Source: Neobacillus drentensis NBRC 102427 (lineage in GTDB: Bacteria; Bacillota; Bacilli; Bacillales; Cytobacillaceae). From it: 64,000 nt of DNA. The translations under genes were made by a program, and so were the position numbers. The DNA is taken from assembly GCF_001591445.1 (NCBI RefSeq), contig NZ_BCUX01000005.1, positions 62,001 through 126,000 on the forward strand, in the 5' to 3' direction. The notes beneath the pieces are model-generated. The model had not been told where the DNA came from. It ran no database searches and saw only the letters and a program-made list of their open reading frames with translations. Positions 7,888 to 17,365 of this stretch are shown here, one piece after another. The first letter of the stretch is position 1. Each line of letters opens with the position of its first letter.

Positions 7888-8718
7888 CTATGCTTCCTTT
7901 TTGATTCTTGATGCCGCTTTCTTTCTAGGTGCTGCGGCTTTTTTAGGTTTTGTCCGATCAATGGATGCCTGTAATGCCGCCATTAAGTCAGTGACGTTTG
8001 ATGCTACTTCCTTCGTTGCGGCTGATACTGTTTCTTGGCCGTTTCGTTTCGATTCAATCAATTCCAGCAGTGCCGTTCGATATTCATCTGTGTATTTTTC
8101 TGGTTCAAACTCTGTTGTCAATTGGTCAATCAGTAATATAGCGGTGTCTAACTCCCTTTTCGTCACTTTATCTTCTGAAGGCACACTTGGAACATCCCCC
8201 GCTTTACGAACTTCATCAGGATAATGAATCGTTTCCATGACTAATACACTTTCATATACACGAATAACGGCCAATTGCTCTTTGGAGCGAATAATAATTT
8301 TGGCAAGACCCACTTTTTGGGACTCCTGCAATGCTTTTCGAAGCAAGGAATAGGCTTTTCCCCCTCCCTCACTTGGAGACATATAATAGCTTCGATCGTA
8401 ATAGATTGGATCAATTTGTTCCATTTTGACAAAATCAATAATTTCAACGGCTTTCTCTTCGTTTTCTTTTCTTAACTTTTCGAGTTCGTCATGATCAAGG
8501 ACAACAAATTTACCCTTTGTATACTCATAGGCCTTAACGATATCCTCAGGTTTTACTTCTTCCTCACAAACAGAACAAACTTTATCATATTTTATTGGGG
8601 CGTGACATTTGTTATGCAGAGTCCGGAGCTTGATATCTTTATCCTCTGTCGCCGTATGGAGCTTGATGGGAATGTTAACAAGCCCAAAACTAATACTACC
8701 CTTCCACATCGTATGCAT
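7888..8718 (-). CDS. ku: Ku protein, non-homologous end joining
   Basis: A 276-residue bacterial Ku (B. subtilis YkoV type) that binds DNA ends as a dimer and recruits LigD. The N-terminus MWKGSISFGLVNIPIKL and CSVCEEEVKPEDIVKAYEY are the family core, and the C-terminus is a Lys/Ala-rich DNA-binding tail (KPKKAAAPRKKAASRIKK). ATG at 8718 has GGAG nine bases before it. It is divergent from ligD, the usual partner arrangement. In B. subtilis the pair protects spores; I did not find a clear sigma-G promoter here. Confidence 0.95.
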   Translation of the reverse strand: MHTMWKGSISFGLVNIPIKLHTATEDKDIKLRTLHNKCHAPIKYDKVCSVCEEEVKPEDIVKAYEYTKGKFVVLDHDELEKLRKENEEKAVEIIDFVKMEQIDPIYYDRSYYMSPSEGGGKAYSLLRKALQESQKVGLAKIIIRSKEQLAVIRVYESVLVMETIHYPDEVRKAGDVPSVPSEDKVTKRELDTAILLIDQLTTEFEPEKYTDEYRTALLELIESKRNGQETVSAATKEVASNVTDLMAALQASIDRTKPKKAAAPRKKAASRIKKEA

Positions 8719-8848
8719 CTAGTAATTCTCCATTCTTTTTGTTTCTATTGTACGTCATGTGAACAACCACATTCCTAAAAACAATTGGAAAAAGGATGAA
8801 TCCGATGATAATTAAACAAAATAAACAAAAAGAAGGGACAAATTTACG

Positions 8849-10687
8849 ATGAAGCCGATGCTGCCAAGCCTTACATTTGATTTGCCTGTTCACCCTGATT
8901 GGCTATACGAAGTAAAATATGATGGATTTCGAGCTATTTTGGAATGGAATTCACGAGGAATCGAACTGACCAGCAGAAACGGAAAGTCACTTCTCGCACA
9001 ATTTCCAGAAATAAAAGATTTTTTGTTAAACTATGAAGAACAATTTAAGCCCTACTTGCCCCTTCAATTAGATGGGGAACTCGTCTCATTAGAAAATACA
9101 CACAAAGCTAATTTCTCGATGATCCAAGTTCGGGGACGATTAAGATCGGAACGAAAAATTAGCGACCAAGCCAACAAATCCCCCTGCCGCTTGATGGTGT
9201 TTGATGTGCTGATGATCGCTGGCAAAGGATTACATGCCCTTGTTTTTCATAAAAGAAAGAAGGAACTCATCAAACTGTTTCAAAAAATCGGGTTGGGACT
9301 AGAGGCAGACCCTAATGATGAACAATTACTTCAGCTCGTCCAGGCCTATGATAATTTTGAATTGCTGTGGGAGAAGGTTGTTTTATATGATGGAGAAGGA
9401 ATTATTGCCAAACATAAGAACAGCCTTTGGGAAGAAGGAAAGCGGTCCTTACAATGGTTGAAATATAAAAACTGGAAATTTGTCAGCTGCTTTATTAGCT
9501 CATATGATAAAACAAATGGTTATTTTTATGTCAGTGTCTATAAGGAAAATAAAATTTTCTCAATCGGTCAAGTTCTTTTTGGCTTTAAACCTGAGGAAAA
9601 ACAAGCTTTGCAGAAAACGATAAAACAAAACATGATCCGAGAAGATGCACAAATGATTACCGTTGAGCCAGCCATTTGCATAGAGGTAAAATATTTAGAA
9701 CTCTATGAAAATCAGCTGCGTGAACCGCATTTTGATCGGTTTCGCTTTGATCTAGAACCATCTTTATGTACCTATGATCGTTTTATTTTCGCCCAAAAAA
9801 ACCTGCCGGAAGACTTAGATATTACCCATCCGGATAAACCACTTTGGGAAAAACTTTCGATCCGAAAAGCTGATTATATCCTTTATCTAAGAGAAATTTC
9901 ACCGTATATGCTCCCTTTATTAAAAGACCGCTTGTTAACTGTCATCCGTTTTCCACACGGGATGTTCGGTGAAGCATTTTATCAAAAAAACTGCCCGGAT
10001 TATGCACCGGAATTTGTGCAAACACATTCTTCCGAAGGGATTGACTATATTCTATGCAATAATCTTAAAACCCTCGTTTGGCTCGGCAACCAATTAGCAA
10101 TTGAGTTTCATGTACCATTTCAAACCATTCATAGCAGCGGGCCCGGTGAAATTGTCTTTGATTTAGACCCCCCTTCTAGGGACCACTTTCAATTGGCAAT
10201 AAAAGCAGCATTGTACATTAAAGAAGTCCTCGATCAATTAAATTTAATAGGGTTCATTAAAACCTCCGGGAACAAAGGGCTGCAAATTTATCTCCCGCTG
10301 CCCGAAAATGAATTTACATATGATGATACCAGGTTATTTACAAGCTTTATTGCGGAATTTTTAATTTCCAAGGATCCTGACTCTTTTACGATTGAAAGGA
10401 TGAAAAAAAAGCGTGGGAACAGGCTTTATGTTGACTATGTGCAACATAGCGAAGGAAAAACAATTGTCGCACCTTATTCAATGCGTGGAAATGAACATGG
10501 TGGTGTTGCTACCCCGCTTTATTGGGAGGAAGTGAATGAAAAACTCGTGTCTGTTTCGTTTAATATGGAAAATGCAATCAAACGTATTCGCCAGCAAGGT
10601 GATCCTTTTTCAAAATACTTTCAAACAAAATCAATTCAGCCATTTGCCCCTGTATTAGAGATCCTAAAAAAGGGCAAAAAAGGATAG
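8849..10687 (+). CDS. ligD: LigD, ATP-dependent DNA ligase-polymerase
   Basis: A 612-residue end-joining ligase. The ligase domain comes first, with the adenylated lysine in EVKYDGFR (Lys23). The C-terminal half is an archaeo-eukaryotic primase-type polymerase with HSSGPGEIVFDLDPP (catalytic DxD). The phosphoesterase domain of mycobacterial LigD is absent, as usual in Bacillus. ATG with GAAGGGA upstream. It works with the divergent ku gene to fill and seal double-strand breaks. Confidence 0.95.
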   Translation: MKPMLPSLTFDLPVHPDWLYEVKYDGFRAILEWNSRGIELTSRNGKSLLAQFPEIKDFLLNYEEQFKPYLPLQLDGELVSLENTHKANFSMIQVRGRLRSERKISDQANKSPCRLMVFDVLMIAGKGLHALVFHKRKKELIKLFQKIGLGLEADPNDEQLLQLVQAYDNFELLWEKVVLYDGEGIIAKHKNSLWEEGKRSLQWLKYKNWKFVSCFISSYDKTNGYFYVSVYKENKIFSIGQVLFGFKPEEKQALQKTIKQNMIREDAQMITVEPAICIEVKYLELYENQLREPHFDRFRFDLEPSLCTYDRFIFAQKNLPEDLDITHPDKPLWEKLSIRKADYILYLREISPYMLPLLKDRLLTVIRFPHGMFGEAFYQKNCPDYAPEFVQTHSSEGIDYILCNNLKTLVWLGNQLAIEFHVPFQTIHSSGPGEIVFDLDPPSRDHFQLAIKAALYIKEVLDQLNLIGFIKTSGNKGLQIYLPLPENEFTYDDTRLFTSFIAEFLISKDPDSFTIERMKKKRGNRLYVDYVQHSEGKTIVAPYSMRGNEHGGVATPLYWEEVNEKLVSVSFNMENAIKRIRQQGDPFSKYFQTKSIQPFAPVLEILKKGKKG

Positions 10688-10703
10688 GGAAAACCCTATC
10701 CTT
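10676..10703. terminator. Bidirectional terminator shared by ligD and dapF
   Basis: Stem AAAGGATAGGG/CCCTATCCTTT with an AAAA loop; it contains the stop codons of both convergent genes. Confidence 0.85.
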
Positions 10704-11679
10704 TGATTTCTGTTTTGAGATATCTTTGTGTCTCTGATTGGAACTTCTCATAGGATGACTGTTCCATCAATTCCATTTTCGAAGAGACAGTGAACGCTCC
10801 CTGCTCGAGGTCCACATTGACTGTTGCATGATAAAGATACGTTGCATTTCCAATCAAGTCGATGGTGTATTTCCCCTCGTTTTGATGGACGACACACTGT
10901 ACTCTGCCACCATTATTAAAAACATTGACTACTTCTTCGAAGGTATTTAATCCGTGTAAACAAGTGACGAGTGTCGAGGCTGACATGGCTGTACCACAAG
11001 CATTCGTAAAACCAACACCGCGCTCATAGGTTCTTACATAAATGTTACCAGGTTGTAAGTGTTTAACAAAGCTTACATTAACACCGTCCGGAAACAACTC
11101 ATTAGGTCCATTCACTTTTTCACTTAGTTGGTTTTGCAGGTCTCCTTGAAGCTGTTCAGTTTCCACAATGGCAATTAGATGGGGATTCGGAACAGCAAGT
11201 GCTGTAAACCTTAAATCCTCTGAAAGTTCTTCAATTCTTTCATTGTATAGTGTTGGTTTATTTAAATTTAATGGAAGAGCTTTTAATTCAAACAAGACAG
11301 GGGAAATTTCCACCTGGTAGGTGTGGATATCCTTCTCAAGCTCCATTTGCTTGCTTACCTTTAAATTCGCTTTCATCGTTTCAATCACAGCTTTACTCCG
11401 CCCCAGTTGTTCACAAACATATCTAGCCACAAGTCGAAGTCCATTTCCACACATCGAAGCCTCCGAACCGTCAGCGTTAAATACACGCATTCTAGCATCG
11501 GCGTTCTCGCTTTGCATAACGAAAAGAATGCCATCCGCACCTAATTCAGATTGGCGATTACATAACAACTTCGCGAGGTCTGCACGTTCTTTTTCCGTAA
11601 AAGCATATCCATTCGATATTTCGTCGATGATTAGAAAGTCATTTCCCGATCCATGACCTTTTATTAACTTGATTTGCAT
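10696..11679 (-). CDS. dapF: Diaminopimelate epimerase
   Basis: A 327-residue epimerase converting LL- to meso-diaminopimelate for lysine and peptidoglycan. Both catalytic cysteines are present: ASMCGNGLRLVARYV and TNACGTAMSA. The N-terminus HGSGNDFLIID is typical. It is about 45 residues longer than the usual 280, with the extension at the C-terminus. ATG with GTGGGGG upstream. Not in an operon. Confidence 0.94.
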   Translation of the reverse strand: MQIKLIKGHGSGNDFLIIDEISNGYAFTEKERADLAKLLCNRQSELGADGILFVMQSENADARMRVFNADGSEASMCGNGLRLVARYVCEQLGRSKAVIETMKANLKVSKQMELEKDIHTYQVEISPVLFELKALPLNLNKPTLYNERIEELSEDLRFTALAVPNPHLIAIVETEQLQGDLQNQLSEKVNGPNELFPDGVNVSFVKHLQPGNIYVRTYERGVGFTNACGTAMSASTLVTCLHGLNTFEEVVNVFNNGGRVQCVVHQNEGKYTIDLIGNATYLYHATVNVDLEQGAFTVSSKMELMEQSSYEKFQSETQRYLKTEIKG

Positions 11680-11758
11680 CGTAAAACCCCCACAAAATTG
11701 ATAAAAGTGTTTTATTTATCATATCAAACAATGTACGTGAGGGAAACTGTCGATTCTT

Positions 11759-12544
11759 CTATCTTTCGATAAAATATTCGTTAATGATAAAAGACATCCG
11801 GAGGAGCTTGTCCTGCTCAGATAATGTCTCCCTTAATGAGAGGACTGGCGTATTGGGCTCTGGAAATAGCGGACTCCATTCGATTGGCATCCATCCCCGG
11901 CGAAGCCGACCGTCCGGAAGCGGATTGCTTGTTATAATCTGTTCATCCATAAAAGTAGAAGATCCTTCGATAGCACCAATATACCTCCCCTTCGGATCTA
12001 GTAATTTCTTTTTATTTGTTCTCCAATCGAGTTTCCTTTTTTCAAAGCGGCCTAAATATTGTCTGTTATGATCAAATACATCTATTTTAATAACCTTTCG
12101 GCCACTCACCTTGAAATATCCGATTGCTTCATTATCCAAATGGTAGAGTGCAAAAATTTTCGAATGGCTCAATTTCTTTAGACCTTTGCCATAGAACCTC
12201 TCAATCATTCCTGCCAGATGCCCATCCGGAAAATAGAGGAGCAGGCGTGAGGATTTGGTATTCAAAAATAATACTAGTAAATGGCGTGCTTCAAATAAGG
12301 ACTGAAAGCTTCGCTCTGAATGCATCAAATTCCTGTCTATTGACAATGACTGCCTCATTCTAAAAAGGGAGATTTGAAAACAAATCAGACTATAAATCAG
12401 GAATGGAATCATTAATATCATTATTTCGTTGTTTTTAATAAAAAAAAGATTGCCAGCAACAATGATGATGGCTGGAACTAGAGCAGCAATACTACCATTT
12501 AGGTTCAAATTAGCTGTATCCCGGTAATATTCATTTATTTTCAT
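11759..12544 (-). CDS. Membrane-anchored protein with possible tubby-like fold
   Basis: A 261-residue protein I do not recognise by name. Two hydrophobic segments at about residues 17-34 and 41-57 suggest an N-terminal hairpin in the membrane. The rest is soluble, with strand-like repeats (AIGYFKVSGRKVIKIDVFDHNRQYLGRFEKRK; LLDPKGRYIGAIEGSS) that resemble tubby/LURP-type beta barrels; this is a weak structural guess. ATG with AAGGAG upstream. Monocistronic. Confidence 0.65.
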   Translation of the reverse strand: MKINEYYRDTANLNLNGSIAALVPAIIIVAGNLFFIKNNEIMILMIPFLIYSLICFQISLFRMRQSLSIDRNLMHSERSFQSLFEARHLLVLFLNTKSSRLLLYFPDGHLAGMIERFYGKGLKKLSHSKIFALYHLDNEAIGYFKVSGRKVIKIDVFDHNRQYLGRFEKRKLDWRTNKKKLLDPKGRYIGAIEGSSTFMDEQIITSNPLPDGRLRRGWMPIEWSPLFPEPNTPVLSLRETLSEQDKLLRMSFIINEYFIER

Positions 12545-12625
12545 CTAGAAAACTCCTTATCAATTCCTCTAGTTTTAGTTTATTTAATATAAGCTAAAAA
12601 AATGATAGAAGATTTGAATTCACAA

Positions 12626-12659
12626 CAAAAAAGAAGAGACAGTTTGGTCCCTTCTCTTA
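12626..12659 (-). terminator. Terminator of the patatin gene
   Basis: Imperfect stem AAGAGAAGGGAC/GTCTCTTCTT followed by a T run on the minus strand. Confidence 0.65.
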
Positions 12660-13511
12660 AGCATTGATATAGTTAATAATAGAGGTCATTGAAGTTTTGG
12701 CATCCTCGTAACCTTGATTGTATAGATCTTCTAATCTTTGCGGATTTCGTTCCATTCTACCGACCTTTAACGGCTTTGTGGGGCGGATGACCAATACATT
12801 TCCCTCTTTTTCTTCCTGTTCAATGTATTCGACGGTTTCATTATAGATTTGGTATCGGTTTCGAAGTGACTGTTGCAAGCCTTTGTAATCAGGGTACTTC
12901 CGATCTACAAGAAAATGAAATTTTGAGGGCTTTTTCAGATAGCCTTGATTTCTAGTTAAGATGACAATATTTTTTAGAAACCCATCCAGTTGTGCTTTTT
13001 TAATTGGAATGGGATCACTGATACCACCATCAAGTAAAAGTTTGTCCTTAAAACGAACCTCCGGTGCAATAAACGGCAACGAGCTTGATGCGCGCAACAC
13101 GGTTAACAGGTCATTCCCATATTCTTGTTTTTTAAAATAAACAGGTTCTCCTGTGTGACAATCGGTTGTCCCGACGACAAACTCAGAGGGACTATTATAA
13201 AATACATCATAATGGTAGGGTACATGTTTATTAGGAATTTCGTTAAAAATGAAATCCATGCCAAAAAACTGTCGATTACGAAAGTAATTTTTCCATGAAA
13301 TATATCTTGGGTCAGAAGCATATTCAATTGTAACGGTTTTATTTCTCCCTTTTTGCTTTGACAAATACGAGGCGGCATTACACGCTCCTGCAGAAACCCC
13401 AATGACATAAGGAAAAAACAACTGTGATTCTAAAAAGTATTCAAGGATTCCGGCAGTGTAAACTCCGCGCATCCCGCCACCTTCTAGTACCAAACCAACT
13501 TGATTTTCCAT
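12657..13511 (-). CDS. Patatin-like phospholipase, YjjU family
   Basis: A 284-residue serine lipid hydrolase. It has the oxyanion-hole motif LEGGGMRGVYTAGIL, the nucleophile elbow GVSAG (Ser42) and the DGG catalytic Asp in LLDGGISDPIPI. Family members hydrolyse lipid acyl esters; the real substrate is unknown. No signal peptide. ATG with AGAAGGGGCG upstream. Confidence 0.88.
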   Translation of the reverse strand: MENQVGLVLEGGGMRGVYTAGILEYFLESQLFFPYVIGVSAGACNAASYLSKQKGRNKTVTIEYASDPRYISWKNYFRNRQFFGMDFIFNEIPNKHVPYHYDVFYNSPSEFVVGTTDCHTGEPVYFKKQEYGNDLLTVLRASSSLPFIAPEVRFKDKLLLDGGISDPIPIKKAQLDGFLKNIVILTRNQGYLKKPSKFHFLVDRKYPDYKGLQQSLRNRYQIYNETVEYIEQEEKEGNVLVIRPTKPLKVGRMERNPQRLEDLYNQGYEDAKTSMTSIINYINA

Positions 13512-13600
13512 GTTGCAACGCCCCTTCTTGTTAACATTAAACTTAATAGTTAATTGTCATTATAGTCCTTCCACTTTAATATACAAAATGAAACGACTCC

Positions 13601-14380
13601 TTAAGAGGCTAGCTCTTTTTTTCTAAAAATAAACACACTAAGCCAAAGCAGGATGATGATGCAGGCTAGTGTTAATAGACTTGCAGGCAGAGTATCATCC
13701 GGAATTGCACTTGACAATAGCAGCTCATTTGCATAGTTGGTAAGTTGTGACGGGCTCCATTCAAGCCAATTGGATAGAGGACCTGTTACTAAAGTAAAAA
13801 CAAACACCACTGCTAAAGAGGTAAATCCTGCAATTCCAGGTGTCAATAGGGAGGCACTAAAAAAGACCGTCAACGTCAAAACTACCGTAAGCCATAAGCC
13901 ATATAATAAATACGACTGAAAAAATAGATCGATTGGTATCCAGTCAAATAAGATACCGGTATAATACCAAGTCGCAATTGAGCCAATTAATAGAGAAACC
14001 CATAATAATAAGAAGCCACCAGCCCATTTAGCTGTGATAAAAGAAAAATAGGAAACAGGCTTTACTAATATCATAGCAGCCACACCGCTTTTTCTTTCAC
14101 CCGCAATGATTGCCATCGTTGAAAGGACGATAATTAATACACCGATGGTCGTGTATTGGCTCAACCCTTGTATTAAAACCTCCGATGCAGTTGGTGGCGG
14201 GATTTCGATTACCGTTCCTTCAGGTAAACCGCCAAGTGAATCAATAATTTGCGGCAGATAGTAACTAGATACTGGCTCTGAAACACCTAATAAAATAAAG
14301 GTAATCGGTACCCAAACCCATTTGAAATTCCGCCACATTTCTATTAACTCTTTTTGGAATAAAGTCGACCATTGGTTCAT
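13601..14380 (-). CDS. ABC-2 type transporter permease, YxlG-like
   Basis: A 259-residue permease with about six membrane segments, including an ABC-2 core (TMAIIAGERKSGVAAMILVKPVSY). Its ATG overlaps the TGA of the ATPase gene, so translation is coupled. With the ATPase and the small membrane protein it resembles the yxlEFG part of the B. subtilis sigY operon, but sigY, yxlC and yxlD are missing. Substrate unknown. Confidence 0.85.
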   Translation of the reverse strand: MNQWSTLFQKELIEMWRNFKWVWVPITFILLGVSEPVSSYYLPQIIDSLGGLPEGTVIEIPPPTASEVLIQGLSQYTTIGVLIIVLSTMAIIAGERKSGVAAMILVKPVSYFSFITAKWAGGFLLLWVSLLIGSIATWYYTGILFDWIPIDLFFQSYLLYGLWLTVVLTLTVFFSASLLTPGIAGFTSLAVVFVFTLVTGPLSNWLEWSPSQLTNYANELLLSSAIPDDTLPASLLTLACIIILLWLSVFIFRKKELAS

Positions 14381-15285
14381 TTCCCCACCACCTTCATGAA
14401 TACATCTTCAAGGGTCATACTGCTGACTTCAAACCTTTCAAGGGGCAAGTTTTGTTCCGCGATTAACCTCAGAAAAGCCTGCCTGGCTAGAACGATGTTT
14501 GTTACAAAAACACTAACTCTATTCCCTTCGACACTGATGGAATGAGTAAGTTTATGATTTGAAAATATTTCAGCATATTCCCCTGACTTCCCCGTAAAGA
14601 ATAAATCAATTTTGGGTTGTTGATGTCGTTCCCGAAGCTCTGCCATGGATCCTGACTCGACAATTTTTCCATTATGCAGAAATAAAATCTCATCACATAT
14701 TTCTTCCGCATCATTGAGAATATGAGTGGAGAAAAGAATCGTGGTTTCCTTTTTTAGCCCTTCAAGCATATCCAATACTTCTCTTCTTCCGATTGGATCT
14801 AATGCAGATACCGGCTCATCGAGCATAATAAGCTGGGGGCGATGAATAAGTGCTTGGGCAATTCCCAACCTTTGTTTCATCCCGCCTGAATATTTTGCCA
14901 CTCTGCGATTTTTCGCCTCCAATATCCCTACCAATTTTAAAAGCTCTAAAGAACGATCCTTGGCTTCCTTACGACCTAAGCCCGCAAGTCTGCCTGCATA
15001 GGACAAAAATTCAAGGCCTGACATCCATTCGTAAAAAACTGGAAATTGCGGCAGGTACCCAATTAATTCGCGGATGTCTTCTCCTTTTTTGGCATCAGTA
15101 AAAATGATCGTACCATCCGTCGGTTCCATTAGCCCCGAAAGCATCCGTAATGTGGTTGTTTTCCCCGCCCCATTCGGTCCTAAAAGAGCGATACATTTCC
15201 CTTTATCTAGTTGGAAATCAATCCCTTTAATCACTTCTGTCCCTCTGAAACTTTTTTTTAAATGATTAATTTGAATGAGAGACAT
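14377..15285 (-). CDS. ABC transporter ATP-binding protein, YxlF-like
   Basis: A 302-residue ATPase with Walker A (GPNGAGKTT), signature (YSGGMKQRLG), Walker B (LIMLDEP) and H-loop (STH). The C-terminal domain of about 80 residues is typical of ABC-2 exporters. Its start overlaps the stop of the upstream gene (TGATG) and its end overlaps the permease start, making a tight three-gene operon. Confidence 0.92.
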   Translation of the reverse strand: MSLIQINHLKKSFRGTEVIKGIDFQLDKGKCIALLGPNGAGKTTTLRMLSGLMEPTDGTIIFTDAKKGEDIRELIGYLPQFPVFYEWMSGLEFLSYAGRLAGLGRKEAKDRSLELLKLVGILEAKNRRVAKYSGGMKQRLGIAQALIHRPQLIMLDEPVSALDPIGRREVLDMLEGLKKETTILFSTHILNDAEEICDEILFLHNGKIVESGSMAELRERHQQPKIDLFFTGKSGEYAEIFSNHKLTHSISVEGNRVSVFVTNIVLARQAFLRLIAEQNLPLERFEVSSMTLEDVFMKVVGK

Positions 15286-15482
15286 CAGTACCGCTTCCTT
15301 CCAATCACGAAATAGAGAATCGGTCCAAGAATGTTAATGAATAAAATGATGAGTACCCATAACCACTTTGGACCATTTGTAGTCTCTATTCGTATTAAGT
15401 CAATAATGGCAACGATAATAAGTATCAGTTGAATGATAAAGATAGGTGCTAAAATCGGTAAATTATTTACCAGTACGTCCAT
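15285..15482 (-). CDS. Small membrane protein, PLDc_N / YxlE-like
   Basis: 65 residues with two membrane segments ending GPILYFVIGRKRY, the phospholipase D N-terminal membrane motif (no catalytic domain). B. subtilis YxlE, in the same position before an ABC module, is a negative regulator of SigY. No sigma factor is here, so this copy more likely serves the transporter itself. Confidence 0.82.
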   Translation of the reverse strand: MDVLVNNLPILAPIFIIQLILIIVAIIDLIRIETTNGPKWLWVLIILFINILGPILYFVIGRKRY

Positions 15483-15540
15483 AAATCCCCACTCCCTTCG
15501 TTTCTTTCCTATTACTATATTTTACATTTGAACCGAAAAA

Positions 15541-15587
15541 CCTGTAAAACCCGAAAAAATTCTTTGTCGGGTTCTATTTGCAGGTTA
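15541..15587 (-). terminator. Terminator of the DUF4870 gene
   Basis: Long stem pairing AACCTG...AACCCGA with TCGGGTT...CAGGTT, followed by T residues on the minus strand. Confidence 0.75.
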
Positions 15588-15908
15588 TTTAATCAGTCTA
15601 AAAATCAACGGGAATCGATATTCATTCCCTTCATATGCTTTAATTGCGGCAATAATAGTAAACACAAAGAGCATTACCCCTAATACCGCTAAGGCAACAA
15701 ATCCTATTAAGACGATGGTTAAGATTCCGCTGACAAAAAAGTAAACGGTATAGGAAATCAAAAAGTTGAAATATTCCCTGCCATGATAATCAATAAATGA
15801 TGATTCATCCTTTTTTATTAACCAGATTACTAGTGGTGCGATTACTGGGAAAAATATACTTAACACATAAATACCAGCAGCCATTAACCTTTCATCATTA
15901 TTTACCAT
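15585..15908 (-). CDS. DUF4870 membrane protein
   Basis: 107 residues, three membrane segments. The order (ERLMAAGIYVLSIFFPVIAPLVIWLIKK, DYHGREYFNFLISY) is the DUF4870 signature. Function unknown. ATG with GGGGGAA upstream. Its own terminator separates it from the ABC operon. Confidence 0.85.
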   Translation of the reverse strand: MVNNDERLMAAGIYVLSIFFPVIAPLVIWLIKKDESSFIDYHGREYFNFLISYTVYFFVSGILTIVLIGFVALAVLGVMLFVFTIIAAIKAYEGNEYRFPLIFRLIK

Positions 15909-16027
15909 TTTCTATTCCCCCATTGGAATATATTTTTAATATTCATTATTATTTACGCCACTTCATTTAAAAGGTTTCATAATCCGTGAAAAAATTTATC
16001 GGATCAACTTCTCCTAAGGCACGAAAC

Positions 16028-16055
16028 TTGTTAAAATCAATAAAATAACTATAAA
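16028..16055 (+). promoter_or_regulatory. Promoter of the amidohydrolase
   Basis: TTGTTA (16028-16033), 16-bp spacer, TATAAA (16050-16055). Confidence 0.55.
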
Positions 16056-16077
16056 CAACGTGCAGAAAGGTTTTATT

Positions 16078-17205
16078 ATGACAAAAATACTTCTAAAAAA
16101 CGCAACGGTATATCCAATTACTTCAGGACCCATCCATCAATGTGATGTCCTTATTGAAGAAGGAAAAATTAAGAAAATCGGAAAAAATATAACCACAGAT
16201 TTAAATGTAAAAATAATTGATTGTGGCGAATTATATCTTTTACCGGGTTTTATCGATGTTCATACTCACTTAGGTCTATATGATGAAGGCACGGGCTGGG
16301 CTGGGAATGATGCAAATGAAACGGTTGAAGCCCTCACACCCCACATTCGGGCAATCGATGGGGTATACCCCTTGGACCCCGCGTTCACGGATGCAGTCAA
16401 AAGCGGCATAACGACGGTCCATGTCATGCCGGGAAGCGCCAACGTTATTGGCGGTACAACCTCTGTTATCAAAACGACTGGTAAAAATATAAAAAAAATG
16501 ATTATTCAAGGGATTTCAGGTTTAAAAATTGCCTTGGGGGAAAACCCAAAAAGAATTCATAGCCATGGCAACAATGATTCCATTACAAGAATGGGGATTA
16601 TGGGGATGCTTAGGGAAGCCTTCTACCAAGCAATCCATACAGATAATCCGGATTTACCCAGAGTCGCTCCTATCGTACTGGCCTTAAAAAGACAAATTCC
16701 AGTTAGAATCCATGCCCATCGTGCGGATGATATTATTTCTGCACTTCGTTTTGCAGAAGAATTTAATCTTGATTTACGAATTGAACACTGCACGGAAGGA
16801 CATTTAATCGCTAGTGAGTTGTCAGGATTGGGTTTAAAGGTTTCTGTTGGGCCAACATTGACGCGAAGATCCAAAGTCGAATTAAAAAATAAAACGTGGA
16901 AAACCTATCAAGAACTAACGAATCACGGTGTCGAAGTATCGATTATTACCGACCATCCATATACACCAATTCAGTATTTAAATATTTGTGCGAGTTTAGC
17001 GGTTCGTGAAGGATTATCCGAGCAAAAAGCATTAGAGGGAATTACAATTCTACCAGCTAAGAATTTGAAATTAGACCATAAACTCGGAAGTATCGAAGAG
17101 GGTAAGGAGGCAGATTTAGTGCTTTGGAGCCATCATCCATTTCATTACTTGGCAAAGCCTAAGTGGACGATGATTGGCGGTGAAATGATCCATCTAGGAA
17201 CCTAA
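16078..17205 (+). CDS. Amidohydrolase, imidazolonepropionase-like
   Basis: About 375 residues with the metal-dependent amidohydrolase set: HTHLG after FIDV, IHAHRADD, RIEHCTEGH and TDHPYTP, plus the C-terminal LGSIEEGKEADLVLW sheet. The ATG at 16078 follows AGAAAGG by seven bases; the in-frame ATG at 16060 lacks a site. Substrate unknown; the gene stands alone, without histidine-utilisation genes. Confidence 0.86.
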   Translation: MTKILLKNATVYPITSGPIHQCDVLIEEGKIKKIGKNITTDLNVKIIDCGELYLLPGFIDVHTHLGLYDEGTGWAGNDANETVEALTPHIRAIDGVYPLDPAFTDAVKSGITTVHVMPGSANVIGGTTSVIKTTGKNIKKMIIQGISGLKIALGENPKRIHSHGNNDSITRMGIMGMLREAFYQAIHTDNPDLPRVAPIVLALKRQIPVRIHAHRADDIISALRFAEEFNLDLRIEHCTEGHLIASELSGLGLKVSVGPTLTRRSKVELKNKTWKTYQELTNHGVEVSIITDHPYTPIQYLNICASLAVREGLSEQKALEGITILPAKNLKLDHKLGSIEEGKEADLVLWSHHPFHYLAKPKWTMIGGEMIHLGT

Positions 17206-17365
17206 AATCCTGTAGAAAATTGGTAATAAATATTATCGAAAAATACACAAAAAACCTATTTATTTTTTAACATTTTTCTTGTATTATACTCTAAGTGAAA
17301 TGTTTTAGAGACCTGAATACTTTGGGGGTTTACGAACACATTCTGTTAACAAAAAAATGATATAG
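17206..17365. other. Intergenic stretch with a possible promoter
   Basis: AT-rich gap. A TATACT near 17285 could be the -10 of a promoter for the downstream acetyltransferase with a leader of about 220 bases. No gene seen. Confidence 0.35.

Noticed and set aside
8719-8848. Sigma-G promoter between ku and ligD, expected from B. subtilis
   Set aside because: I could not find a convincing -35/-10 pair on either strand.
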